A stretch of DNA of 50,712 nt from an uncultured Bacteroidota bacterium (GTDB taxonomy: Bacteria; Bacteroidota; Bacteroidia; Flavobacteriales; Flavobacteriaceae). A program made the position numbers and the translations under genes. Shown here piece by piece: positions 25,574-34,168 of this stretch. The notes under the pieces are model-generated. The model saw nothing but the letters and a program-made list of their open reading frames with translations. It had not been told where the DNA came from and did not search any database. The stretch is from positions 1 through 50,712 of the forward strand of contig CAJWHM010000013.1 of assembly GCA_913041125.1 (NCBI GenBank), given 5' to 3'. How positions within the stretch are numbered: position 1 is the stretch's first letter; each line of letters opens with the position of its first letter.

Positions 25574-26545
25574 TCAACTCCATTTAGTTAACCCCAAAAG
25601 TTTTTCTCCTAAAGAAGATAACTTTGCTGTTTTATATTTGGTTTGTTCCCAATTTCTAGGATCACCTGGAAAAGCATAACCTTCAGGTGCAACTCTATTT
25701 TTCCATGAATTAATTCTCCATTGCTTTAATACTTCATTATCTTCTTCGGATGGCATCATGGAAATATATTGAGCAATACGAACTTTATTTTCAGATAGAT
25801 TTGGTCTTATACCATGTGCTAAAAGACTATTAAAAATTAGTAAATCACCTGCTTCCATTGCTACTTTTTCAATTTTATCTTCCAAACCATTTATATCCGG
25901 TTGAAAACGATTTCTATCCTCAGGTTGGGTCAACTTCCATGAATCATAATTCTGATACAACCAAGGAATACATTGAAAACCTCCCATATTAATATCTGTT
26001 TGATCCGATAAAGCAATTACCCCCTGTACGTTTTGGGGTTTTGTTTCTGGATCATAATCCCAATGAATAAAGCCCTTATATTCGTGACCCTCCCTAATAG
26101 GAAAATTAAGATTTGCTCTATCAATTGTTACCCACAATTTCTCTGTTCCCCAAATATCTACAAATGCTTCATATACTTTCTTTGTTTGTCTATTGCTCCA
26201 TAAATATTGGTTATTATAAACTTCAACCATACCAGTACCTGCTAGCTCTTTCATTTTCATCTCAGCTCTAGGGGCTGTATACCATGTTGATGAATCATCA
26301 GGATTTTTGTCTTCAAATTCCCAAAGAAAATCTGCAGTAGATTTTGCTTGTTCTCTAGGTATAGCATTTTTAATTACTATATACCCCTTGTTAATCCAAA
26401 ATTTCCATTGTTCTTCAGTGAGAACTCTTAAAGGTTCACTATTTTTTCTCGTATTTAATTTAAGAGAACTACTTTTTGCAGTTGAAGGATTACCTGGAAT
26501 TTTTTTATGCTCACTTTCGTAAGCATTTGTTTTATATACCTCCAT
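25574..26545 (-). CDS. Phytanoyl-CoA dioxygenase (PhyH) family protein
   Basis: Fe(II)/2-oxoglutarate-dependent oxygenase of 323 residues. The PhyH-type entry EEQWKFWINKGYIVIKNAIP (44-63) is followed by the iron motif HWD (His161, Asp163), the conserved GVIALSD...GGFQCIPW (175-194) and the distal ligand His244 in LLAHGIRPN, with Arg247 or Arg256 the likely 2-oxoglutarate contact. The iron triad is complete, so it should be active. Family members hydroxylate lipids, small acids or secondary metabolites; the substrate here is unknown. It begins a phyH-SDR-tsaB run 50 nt after the tolC stop. A weaker promoter-like TACTTTTA sits at 26571-26578. Confidence 0.87.
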   Translation of the reverse strand: MEVYKTNAYESEHKKIPGNPSTAKSSSLKLNTRKNSEPLRVLTEEQWKFWINKGYIVIKNAIPREQAKSTADFLWEFEDKNPDDSSTWYTAPRAEMKMKELAGTGMVEVYNNQYLWSNRQTKKVYEAFVDIWGTEKLWVTIDRANLNFPIREGHEYKGFIHWDYDPETKPQNVQGVIALSDQTDINMGGFQCIPWLYQNYDSWKLTQPEDRNRFQPDINGLEDKIEKVAMEAGDLLIFNSLLAHGIRPNLSENKVRIAQYISMMPSEEDNEVLKQWRINSWKNRVAPEGYAFPGDPRNWEQTKYKTAKLSSLGEKLLGLTKWS

Positions 26546-26595
26546 TTTAATGTAAATATTTTATTAAATATAAAAGTAGCAAATTGTAACTATTA

Positions 26596-28011
26596 TTAAA
26601 TAGCTATTTCAACACCAAAGTAAAACTCTAATACTTTCAATTTAAAAATATAATCGTATTTAGCCCTTACATTATCTGATGCTGCAATATCATATCGTTG
26701 TTTAATTTGTATAAAATCATAAGAGTTCAAAACTCCTGCTTCAAATTGCTTTTCAGCTATAAAATAGGCCTCTTTTCTTGCTTTGAGTGTTTTTTCCGAA
26801 GCTTCGTAAAACTTAAAAGCTCCTTCAGCATTATTATATGCTTGATTTATAGTATTTTCTAAATCTAATTTTGTTTGTTCAAATTGAGTTTCTGATCTTT
26901 TCAAATTAAGTTTTCTTCTTTTGATATTATTTTTAATTGAAAGACCATTAAATATTGGAATGTTCAATGCAAGTCCATAACTGTGTCCATCATTTTGTCT
27001 GAATTGATCAGCAAAAGAAAGAGGATCGGTTATAGCTCTTTCAGGAAATTGAGTAACTACGAGTGATCCATTTTCTTTTACAACACCAATTGGAGTTTCA
27101 ATGAAATTTCCTGTTTCAATAAACCTATCACTATAAGAAATTCTTGTATTATAATTATAAAATGCAGAGAGGGTTGGTAATAATGCTCCTTTAGCCAAAT
27201 CTATATCAGTTTTTGCAATTTCAATATTAGTTGCTGCAACTTTTATATCATTTCTTAAGGTTAGTGATTTTTCAAATATTTTTTTGGGTTTTTCAAGAAG
27301 AATTTGAGAAAGTGGAACATTAAAGTTTACATCTGCTATATCAAAGTTTTCGTAATCAGTAATTAAAAGTGATTGTGCGAGACTAATCAAAGAAAGACGT
27401 GTAGCATTTTCTGATTGAACTAAAGCTTGTTCTTGAGAAGCTAAATTTGCTTCAATTTCATATATTTCTGCTTGAGTCTGAACTCCTGCTGAAATCCTAA
27501 GTTCTGTTCTTTCTAATTCTTGTTTAGCTATCTCAAGTTGATAACGCTGGACTTGTTCAAATTCTTTGTTAAACATAACTTGCAAGTATGAATTTGCAAC
27601 AAATAAACTTATATCATCTTTCATATCCTCAAGCTGATATTGTCTTGATATAATGTTTAAATTAGCTCTTGCTAATTGATTAATATTTTGTTTACCACTA
27701 AATAAGGTAACTCCTAAATTTCCACCAAAAGAAGAAAATTGTGTTGTTAAGTTTTCAATTAATCCATTAGTTATATTTTGACTTAAACCATTATTCCATA
27801 TATGTTGAGACTGAGCATTTATTCTTGGTAAAAAATTTCCAATCGCATCACCTCTGTCGATATCAGCTCCCTCTAAATCAAATTCTGATTGTTGGATTCT
27901 AATATTTTTTTCAAGTGCAATATTTACACACTCTAGTAAAGTATATTTTTTTACTTGTGCATTAATTGTAAACGATAAAAAGCAAAAAATTAAGCTAGCA
28001 ACTTTGTTCAT
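26596..28011 (-). CDS. TolC family outer-membrane efflux protein
   Basis: Outer-membrane/periplasmic channel of a tripartite efflux system, 471 residues. The signal peptide is about 1-18 (FLSFTINA before QVKKYTLLEC). Two internally similar halves of long amphipathic helices (LLECVNIALEKNIRIQQSE near the start; NAEGAFKFYEASEKTLKAR in the second half) alternate with barrel strands, as in OEP/TolC proteins. It is the last gene of an operon that supplies the ATPase, two permeases and an adaptor, 19 nt after the adaptor. Confidence 0.94.
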   Translation of the reverse strand: MNKVASLIFCFLSFTINAQVKKYTLLECVNIALEKNIRIQQSEFDLEGADIDRGDAIGNFLPRINAQSQHIWNNGLSQNITNGLIENLTTQFSSFGGNLGVTLFSGKQNINQLARANLNIISRQYQLEDMKDDISLFVANSYLQVMFNKEFEQVQRYQLEIAKQELERTELRISAGVQTQAEIYEIEANLASQEQALVQSENATRLSLISLAQSLLITDYENFDIADVNFNVPLSQILLEKPKKIFEKSLTLRNDIKVAATNIEIAKTDIDLAKGALLPTLSAFYNYNTRISYSDRFIETGNFIETPIGVVKENGSLVVTQFPERAITDPLSFADQFRQNDGHSYGLALNIPIFNGLSIKNNIKRRKLNLKRSETQFEQTKLDLENTINQAYNNAEGAFKFYEASEKTLKARKEAYFIAEKQFEAGVLNSYDFIQIKQRYDIAASDNVRAKYDYIFKLKVLEFYFGVEIAI

Positions 28012-28030
28012 AATTATTTAAATAATTAAA

Positions 28031-29170
28031 TTAATCTATTATCTCATTTTCAGTTGATGATCTATCATCACCCTTTTTAATTGGCTCAGTTTTATTCCAT
28101 ACTTTGATTTTTTCATTTTCAGAAATTCCAGAGATAATTTCAACATTAACTCCATCAGATATACCTATTTTGACATCTCTTCTTTCAAACTTTTGATCCT
28201 CTGTTTCAATTTCAACATACGGTTCTTCAGTTTTACGATCAAATTGAAGTAAAGATTCTGAAATTGCCATTATGCTATCTTTACGTTCCAAAACAAGTGA
28301 AGCATTTGCACTATATCCTGCCCTAACAAAAATTGAATCATTTAAATATAGATCAGCCTCTATTTTAAATTGAACAGCCCCTTGTTCCTCATTTCCTTTT
28401 GGAGCAATAAATTTCAACTTTGCTTGTAATGCTTGATCTTCAATAGCTCCAAGACTTACTTCTAACGGCATTCCTACTTTAAGTTTTCCTACTTCTGCTT
28501 CATCAACTTTACCTTCAAAAATCATCTTGTTTAAATCTGCAATAGTTGCAATTGTAGTTCCTGCATTAAAACTATTACTAGCTATAACTTGAAATCCTTC
28601 TTCTACAGGAATTTCTAAAACAGTTCCTGGTACCGTAGCTCTTATGTTAGTATTTGCAGACGCAGCACCTCCTTTTGATCCTGACCTAATTATTTGTAAG
28701 TCAGAAATAGCATTTGATACATCTAGTTTTGACTGATTGTATCGCAATTGTACGTTGTCAAAATCTTGTTTTGAAATAATTCCTTTTTCATATAGATCTT
28801 TATTTCTATTGAACTCTATATCTGCATTTTTAAGAACAATTCTAGAATTTGCTAATCTACCTTCTGCACTATTTAAATTTTGCTCATTTGGTACAACCTT
28901 TATTTTAGCAAGTAAATCTCCTGTTTTAACCAAATCTCCTTCTTCAACAAAAATTACATCAATAATTCCCTGGATTTGTGGTTTAATTTCTACTTCATCC
29001 TCGGGAATAACTTTTCCTGTTACTACTGTTTTTCTTTCAATAGAAGTAATTAATGTTTTTTGTGTATCATATACAATTACAGACTTATCATTTGTTTTTA
29101 TGAAATAGGCTGCCGCAAAAAGTGCACCAATAACTAAAAGTGATATTGCTGAGTATTTTAAAATTTTCAT
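28031..29170 (-). CDS. Efflux periplasmic adaptor (MacA/HlyD-like membrane fusion protein)
   Basis: Links the inner-membrane ABC permease to TolC. The protein has 379 residues. A single N-terminal membrane anchor (about 6-26) is followed by half of a lipoyl-like domain (KPQIQGIIDVIFVEEGDLV, about 63-81), an alpha-hairpin (about 98-160, including KGIISKQDFDN), the second lipoyl half (TVPGTVLEIPVEEGFQV), a beta-barrel domain and a C-terminal membrane-proximal domain. It is placed 22 nt after the second permease gene. The transported substrate is unknown. Confidence 0.93.
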   Translation of the reverse strand: MKILKYSAISLLVIGALFAAAYFIKTNDKSVIVYDTQKTLITSIERKTVVTGKVIPEDEVEIKPQIQGIIDVIFVEEGDLVKTGDLLAKIKVVPNEQNLNSAEGRLANSRIVLKNADIEFNRNKDLYEKGIISKQDFDNVQLRYNQSKLDVSNAISDLQIIRSGSKGGAASANTNIRATVPGTVLEIPVEEGFQVIASNSFNAGTTIATIADLNKMIFEGKVDEAEVGKLKVGMPLEVSLGAIEDQALQAKLKFIAPKGNEEQGAVQFKIEADLYLNDSIFVRAGYSANASLVLERKDSIMAISESLLQFDRKTEEPYVEIETEDQKFERRDVKIGISDGVNVEIISGISENEKIKVWNKTEPIKKGDDRSSTENEIID

Positions 29171-29192
29171 GGTTTCATTATTATTAATTAAA

Positions 29193-30467
29193 TTATTCTT
29201 CTCTTAATGCATCGATAGGTTTAATACTAACTGCTCTTTGAGCAGGTATGAGTCCAATAAGTGTCCCTAAAAATACCATTATAAATAAGGCCCCTAGAAC
29301 AAAAGGTATAGGCACAGTAGGATTTGTATACGGAAAATCTGTTAAATCTTGAGTTGAGGCATTTATACCAAATAAGACAAAAGCTCCTAGAATAATTCCA
29401 ATAACTCCTGCTATTAATGTCAAAAAAACTGATTCTAATATAATTTGATTTCTTACCTCAGATGGTGTGGCTCCCAAAGCTCTTCTTACACCCAATTCTT
29501 TTGTTCTTTCCTTAACAGAAATCAACAGTATATTCCCAATACCAATGACTCCTGCTAAGATTGTTGCAATTCCAACAATAAGTGATAACAACGTCATCCC
29601 TTTTGAAAAACCTACAATTTTATTAAAAATCTCACCTAGATTAAATCCGCCAAAAGCACGCTCATCATCAGGGGATACTTTATGAATTCGTTTAAGGGTT
29701 GCTTTAATATTTTTTTCAACTTCTATGACATCTACATCATCATAAGCAGCAATAGTAAACCATTGAACCCTATCACCAGTATTATAAATTTTTCTAAATG
29801 TTTCATAAGGGATGAAAATATCTCCATCACTCTCGAAACCTCCGCCAGGGATAAATTTATGTACCCCTATAACTTGAAAATATATGTTATCAATTCTTAT
29901 GTATTGTCCAATTGGATTTTCATCTTTTTCAAAAAGTTCTGTTTGAGTTCTTTCACCAATAACACAAACTTTTCTTTTGAATTTAATATCTTCTTCGTTA
30001 ATGAATCTGCCTCCATCATATATTTTCTTAGTAGCAATTTTTGTAAACTCAGGAAAGTCTCCATAAACAGCATAATTGTTTGATTTGTTTTTCCTTACCA
30101 CCAAAGGGGGTGCACCTGAGAAAACTCCACGAGAATTTCTTGGCACAGCATATTGAACTTCTGGAATTGTTTTTTTGATGTAGTCAATATCTGATAGCCT
30201 TAACCTTATGTTTCTACCTATCTTATAACCAGCATATGGAATACTTGTTCTTTGACCCCAAATAAACATTGAGTTCATAGCTATATTTTCAAACTGCCTT
30301 TCAAAACCATTATCCAGCCCTTTAGCAGCTCCTGAAAGAGTTATATAGATAAAAATACCCCAAAGTACACCAATAACTGTTATAATAGTTCTTGTTTTAT
30401 TTTTAGAAATAGAACCAAAAATTTCTTGCCAAGTATCTTTATCAAAAATCACTTTAAAACTACTCAT
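29193..30467 (-). CDS. MacB-like ABC transporter permease (second copy)
   Basis: Inner-membrane protein of 424 residues with the MacB/FtsX layout: TM1 (about 22-45), a large periplasmic MacB_PCD domain (about 50-265), then three TM helices (about 290-420). The conserved cytoplasmic loop VKERTKELGVRRALGAT lies between TM2 and TM3, and the chain ends RAVSIKPIDALREE. It is paralogous to the preceding permease and overlaps its stop by 8 nt (ATGAGTAG), so the pair is translationally coupled and probably forms a heterodimer. Confidence 0.93.
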   Translation of the reverse strand: MSSFKVIFDKDTWQEIFGSISKNKTRTIITVIGVLWGIFIYITLSGAAKGLDNGFERQFENIAMNSMFIWGQRTSIPYAGYKIGRNIRLRLSDIDYIKKTIPEVQYAVPRNSRGVFSGAPPLVVRKNKSNNYAVYGDFPEFTKIATKKIYDGGRFINEEDIKFKRKVCVIGERTQTELFEKDENPIGQYIRIDNIYFQVIGVHKFIPGGGFESDGDIFIPYETFRKIYNTGDRVQWFTIAAYDDVDVIEVEKNIKATLKRIHKVSPDDERAFGGFNLGEIFNKIVGFSKGMTLLSLIVGIATILAGVIGIGNILLISVKERTKELGVRRALGATPSEVRNQIILESVFLTLIAGVIGIILGAFVLFGINASTQDLTDFPYTNPTVPIPFVLGALFIMVFLGTLIGLIPAQRAVSIKPIDALREE

Positions 30468-31689
30468 CCCTTAATGCTACTATAGGTTTTATACTTGAAG
30501 CTCTTTTTGCAGGAACATATCCGGCAATACCTCCAAAAATTATTAAAACAATTGTGGCTGTTATTGCTGTTCCACTATCTATAAATGGATTTTTAATAAA
30601 GTATTCCTCAAGATTTAATCCTATATTTTCAAGAACTATTATTCCAAGAAATAAACCTAGATAACCAGAAATTGTTGTTATAAATATAGATTCTTGCAAT
30701 ATCATTTGAATTACCGAACTAGGTGTGGCCCCAAGAGCTTTTCTTATACCTAATTCTTTAGTTCTCTCTTTTACAACAAATACCATAATATTTGAAATAC
30801 CTATAATACCAGCTATCAGTGTTCCTAACCCGACAATACTTACAATCAATTGCAAAACAACAGCAAATTGCTGGGTTTGCTTTAAATCATCTGTGAGATT
30901 TCGAAAATAAATTCCATTTGGATCATCAGGAGCGATCGCTTTTTTATCTTTTAAAAATTTCTTTAATGATTTTTCAAGTGCTAGTGCACCAGCATGTCCT
31001 AATTCTTTCTTGTAGGTTAATACAATTTGATCAACCTTATCATTGCTTTTTTCAATAAGTTGTCTGGTAGTATAAGGTATATAAATATTTCTCTCTTCAT
31101 TATCACCCCCATCATCTTGAAAAACCCCTATTACTTTAAATGCCGTAGATCCTACATTTATATATTTACCAACTGCTTCTTCGCCTTTAAATAAATCTTT
31201 TGCTACTAACCTTCCAATAACCGCACTTTTCTTTTTTTCTTTTATATCTAGTTGATTGATATACCTTCCTTTCATTAAAATTGTTTTTTCAACAAACTGG
31301 TGCCCAGGAGCAACGGCTCTTGTACTGTAACTATTACTTTCGTTTTTATAACTAGTTAAAGCACTTCTCGTAATTCTAGGAGTTAAATGTTCAATAAATA
31401 GAGGAAAATTTTCTTTTATATCTAAAAGATCATCGTTTTTAAATTCAATTCTCCTTTTTGCTTTAAAACCTTTATAAGGTTTAGAGGTTTTACCAGGATA
31501 TAAGAAAATAGCATTACTAGCATCATCAAGAAAGAACTCCTGAAAAGTGTTCTTTAATCCATTTCCTAATCCAAATAGTATAATAAAAATAAATATTCCT
31601 AAAGCAACAGTAAAACCAGATAAAAATGTACGTAACTTGTTTTTACTTATTGTATCGAATATTTCTTTCCAACGATCTCTGCTAAACAT
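30460..31689 (-). CDS. MacB-like ABC transporter permease (first copy)
   Basis: Permease of 409 residues with the same architecture as its neighbour: TM1 near the N-terminus (about 21-45), a periplasmic MacB_PCD domain, and a C-terminal FtsX domain with the loop VKERTKELGIRKALGAT and end RASSIKPIVALRDE. It overlaps the ATPase gene by 8 nt (ATGTTTAG) upstream and the second permease by 8 nt downstream. Unlike E. coli MacB, which fuses ATPase and permease in one chain, here they are separate proteins, as in many Bacteroidota and Gram-positive systems. Confidence 0.93.
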   Translation of the reverse strand: MFSRDRWKEIFDTISKNKLRTFLSGFTVALGIFIFIILFGLGNGLKNTFQEFFLDDASNAIFLYPGKTSKPYKGFKAKRRIEFKNDDLLDIKENFPLFIEHLTPRITRSALTSYKNESNSYSTRAVAPGHQFVEKTILMKGRYINQLDIKEKKKSAVIGRLVAKDLFKGEEAVGKYINVGSTAFKVIGVFQDDGGDNEERNIYIPYTTRQLIEKSNDKVDQIVLTYKKELGHAGALALEKSLKKFLKDKKAIAPDDPNGIYFRNLTDDLKQTQQFAVVLQLIVSIVGLGTLIAGIIGISNIMVFVVKERTKELGIRKALGATPSSVIQMILQESIFITTISGYLGLFLGIIVLENIGLNLEEYFIKNPFIDSGTAITATIVLIIFGGIAGYVPAKRASSIKPIVALRDE

Positions 31690-32383
31690 AAGAAGAAGCT
31701 AGGATTTGTTTTATTTTGTTGTCTTCTATTATAACGCCATCTTTAAGCTTTACAATTCTTTTACACATTTGAGCAATATCTTTTTCGTGTGTAACAACTA
31801 AAATAGTTTTCCCCTCTTCATTAATCTTCTGAATGAGATCCATAACTTCATACGAAGTTTTAGAATCTAACGCACCGGTAGGTTCGTCTGCTAATAATAC
31901 TTTAGGTTTTGACGCCATAGCTCTAGCTATAGCTACCCTTTGCTTTTGGCCACCAGAAAGCTCACTTGGCAAGTGAGTTGACCATTCTTTTAATCCAACT
32001 CGTTCAAGGTAATCTAGTGCTAGTTCTTGTCTTTCCTTTCTAGCGACACCTTGATAATATAATGGTAAAGAAACATTTTCTAAGGCAGTTTTATAGTTAA
32101 TTAAATTAAAAGACTGAAATACGAAACCTAAAAACTTATTTCTGTATTTAGCAGCCTTAGTTTCATTTAAGTCTTTAATCGGAACATTATCCAAAATATA
32201 GTCTCCCTTATCCGCAACATCCAACATTCCTAAAATATTTAAAAGAGTTGATTTTCCTGATCCAGAAGAACCCATTATAGCTACCAGCTCACCCTCTTCT
32301 ATATTGAAATTAATCCCTTTCAAAACATGCAATGATGAGGATCCCATTTTATAAGATTTATGAAGATTTTTTATTTGAATCAT
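31682..32383 (-). CDS. MacB-like ABC transporter ATP-binding protein
   Basis: Cytoplasmic ATPase of the MacB/LolD family, 233 residues from the ATG at 32383 ([14 protein letters not shown]). Walker A is GSSGSGKST (38-46), the Q-loop Gln90 is in GFVFQ, the signature is LSGGQ (142-146), and Walker B is VLLADEP (162-168), followed by the D-loop ALD and the H-loop VTHE. A frame extension to a TTG at 32404 was rejected because the codon overlaps a TAnnTTTG promoter match. It is the first gene of a five-gene operon: ATPase, permease, permease, adaptor, TolC. Confidence 0.95.
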   Translation of the reverse strand: MIQIKNLHKSYKMGSSSLHVLKGINFNIEEGELVAIMGSSGSGKSTLLNILGMLDVADKGDYILDNVPIKDLNETKAAKYRNKFLGFVFQSFNLINYKTALENVSLPLYYQGVARKERQELALDYLERVGLKEWSTHLPSELSGGQKQRVAIARAMASKPKVLLADEPTGALDSKTSYEVMDLIQKINEEGKTILVVTHEKDIAQMCKRIVKLKDGVIIEDNKIKQILASSYV

Positions 32384-32401
32384 TGATATTTTTATTGAGT
32401 G

Positions 32402-32409
32402 CAAAACTA
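32402..32409 (-). promoter_or_regulatory. -10 element (TAnnTTTG) of the efflux operon
   Basis: TAGTTTTG on the minus strand ends 18 nt before the ATPase ATG at 32383 and overlaps the in-frame TTG at 32404. The upstream regulator gene (stop at 32500) reads in the same direction across a gap of about 116 nt. Confidence 0.5.
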
Positions 32410-32499
32410 ATCCTTTTTTAAAAGAGTAGTGAACGTTATACTTTATTTTCTTTTAAATGTTTGACAATATAATTTGTGGAATGTAACATGTATAATAAA

Positions 32500-32772
32500 T
32501 TATTTATTTTTCATTTTTATTAAATAGTTAAAGAATTCTTCAAATTTTTTTTTCCCCTTGTCAGTAATTCTACAACTTGTTTTAGGATAATTATTACTGA
32601 ATGTTTTTTCAATTTCAATATAATTTTCTTCTTTTAATTTTTTTAATTGAATGCTTAAATTGCCTTGTGTAGATTCCGTAACTTCTTTTAAAAAATTAAA
32701 ATCACAATTACTTTTATTTATTAAGGATGATATGATTTTTAATCTTATTGGATTAAACAATAACTTATCCAT
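32500..32772 (-). CDS. Winged-helix transcriptional regulator (MarR/ArsR-like, HTH_34-type)
   Basis: A 90-residue DNA-binding protein starting MDKLLFNPIRLKIISSLI, the usual start of the short winged-helix family. It continues with a recognition region SNCDFNFLKEVTESTQGNLS, then SIQLKKLKEENYIEIEK and a wing ending TDKGKKKFEEF. The ATG at 32772 is preferred over a start at 32841, which would place unrelated sequence inside the membrane-protein gene. It overlaps that gene's stop by 8 nt (ATGGATAA). It may repress its own unit, and possibly the efflux operon just downstream; both are inference. Confidence 0.85.
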   Translation of the reverse strand: MDKLLFNPIRLKIISSLINKSNCDFNFLKEVTESTQGNLSIQLKKLKEENYIEIEKTFSNNYPKTSCRITDKGKKKFEEFFNYLIKMKNK

Positions 32773-33352
32773 CACGATTATTAGTGGATTTTGAATAAAA
32801 AAGTGATAAACCAGGGAGCAGCATCCCCAAAGAAACTCCAACTATATTTACCAATAAAAGATTAATTCCAGGATTTAAATTTAAATAGAAAGTGAATATC
32901 AGAAGAAAAATTCCTCCAAATATGATTTGATTAAATTTTATGATAAGTCCTGTCATGATTAAAATCAAACTTAATAAAAACAGTATAGATGGTACTGGGT
33001 GAAAATTTTTTAGAAAAAAGGAAAGTATAATTACGTAAAACCATGAAATACTAAATACGATCCAAATAATTTTAATCACCCTACTTAGATGTGTTTCATA
33101 GCCAATATTCTTTCTAGTTTTTGTATTATAGTAAACCATAAAGACCAATCCAATTATGGATGAGATTATCCAATAAAGAAATGCCGAATATTTAGTTGAT
33201 TGAACTAAAGATGGAAAAGTGTAATGGAAAATACTTAATATGTTAACAAAAATTCCCCAAAAAATAAAGTTAATACTTAAAGGTTTAAGATTCTCTTTTG
33301 TGCTTTTTATTACACTTGCAATTGTCTCAATATGTTTTTTTGTATTATCCAT
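32765..33352 (-). CDS. Predicted multi-pass membrane protein coupled to a winged-helix regulator
   Basis: A 195-residue protein with about five hydrophobic segments (roughly 27-46, 55-74, 92-113, 119-136 and 140-158, plus a final segment near 163-185) and no recognised catalytic motif. The N-terminus MDNTKKHIETIASVIKSTKENLKP is soluble. Flavobacteria often place small membrane proteins of this kind directly before a short winged-helix gene. The 8-nt start/stop overlap with the regulator implies co-translation. Function unknown. Confidence 0.65.
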   Translation of the reverse strand: MDNTKKHIETIASVIKSTKENLKPLSINFIFWGIFVNILSIFHYTFPSLVQSTKYSAFLYWIISSIIGLVFMVYYNTKTRKNIGYETHLSRVIKIIWIVFSISWFYVIILSFFLKNFHPVPSILFLLSLILIMTGLIIKFNQIIFGGIFLLIFTFYLNLNPGINLLLVNIVGVSLGMLLPGLSLFYSKSTNNRDG

Positions 33353-33413
33353 TTTAAATTTTCAACGAAAATAAACAAGTTTATAATATAAACCATATTT
33401 TTTTTAAAAAAAT

Positions 33414-33638
33414 CTACTTTTTAAGTATTTGAATCACTTTCCATCCAATAAAACCAACTAATAAATATGGTATCGCCATCAAATATAATATTCCATTATT
33501 TATCCCTTTTGCTGTTGTTTGTCCTTCCTCAGATTCAAGTACAGCTCTACACATTGAGCACTGACCATTTATTTCTTCAACATTTATTAATAAAATAAAT
33601 ATTAATAAAAAAAACATCACGTATTTCTTTTTATACAT
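33414..33638 (-). CDS. Small exported membrane protein with CxxC motif, cytochrome oxidase cluster
   Basis: A 74-residue protein with an N-terminal hydrophobic signal (about 5-20), then QCSMCRAVLESEEG, giving a CxxC pair at about 27-30, and a second hydrophobic helix (about 51-70, YLMAIPYLLVGFIGWKVI). I recall similar small proteins at the end of flavobacterial oxidase-assembly clusters after a DUF420 gene. A metal or redox role for the CxxC in oxidase maturation is inferred from location only. Its start overlaps the DUF420 stop by 8 nt (ATGTATAA). Confidence 0.72.
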   Translation of the reverse strand: MYKKKYVMFFLLIFILLINVEEINGQCSMCRAVLESEEGQTTAKGINNGILYLMAIPYLLVGFIGWKVIQILKK

Positions 33639-34164
33639 AATAAGGTGATATCATTAAATAAACAATTACTCCAGTGACCGCTATATACATCCAAATAGGG
33701 AAAGTGTATCTAGCTATTTTTTTGTGGTCAGCAAATAATTTTGATATTGCTCTTACATAAGTAACTAAAACTAGCGGTATTATCCCTATAGAAAGTAGCA
33801 CATGTGAAATCAGTATGAAGAAATAGACCGATCTAATTATTCCTTCTCCCCCATAAGGTGTTGGATCTGAGGTCATATGATAAGCTACGTACATAACAAG
33901 AAAGATAACAGATAAAGCTATTGAAATTTTCATAAGTCTTTCATGAAGAATTATTTTTTTTCTCTTTATAGCTACATAAGCAATAGTTAAAAAAACAGCA
34001 GTTATAGCATTAATAAACGCATAAACAGGGGGTAAAAACGTTAAGGGTTTAACATTTGGTATTTTGATCAAAAATAGAATTGCAACTACAACTGGAATTG
34101 CAATAGATAAAATCCATACCCAAGGAGTATATTTTTTTACTTTTTCATTTTCTTTTTCACTCAT
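33631..34164 (-). CDS. DUF420 family membrane protein
   Basis: A 177-residue protein with five predicted membrane helices (about 13-33, 42-62, 78-97, 112-135 and 153-173). It carries the family's conserved His residues in KIILHERLMK and YHMTSDPTPYGGEG, plus ISHVLLS. The DUF420 family includes Firmicutes proteins that have been linked to assembly of heme A oxidases, and its place next to Sco and oxidase genes fits such a role. The biochemical function is not established here. It lies 4 nt after the sco gene and is coupled to the small CxxC protein downstream. Confidence 0.85.
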   Translation of the reverse strand: MSEKENEKVKKYTPWVWILSIAIPVVVAILFLIKIPNVKPLTFLPPVYAFINAITAVFLTIAYVAIKRKKIILHERLMKISIALSVIFLVMYVAYHMTSDPTPYGGEGIIRSVYFFILISHVLLSIGIIPLVLVTYVRAISKLFADHKKIARYTFPIWMYIAVTGVIVYLMISPYYV

Positions 34165-34168
34165 GGTT

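Noticed and set aside
29682-30083. A 133-residue plus-strand frame in the second permease gene
   Set aside because: The opposite strand encodes a conserved MacB_PCD domain; the shadow frame is Phe/Ile/Ser-rich as expected from AT-rich antisense.
26596-32383. MacAB-TolC-like operon as a novel system
   Set aside because: All five genes have complete standard motifs, and the split ATPase/permease layout is common in Bacteroidota; only its substrate is unknown.
32773-32841. Upstream extension of the winged-helix regulator
   Set aside because: The added residues are a shifted frame of the membrane-protein gene, whereas MDKLLFNPIRLKI is the usual family start.
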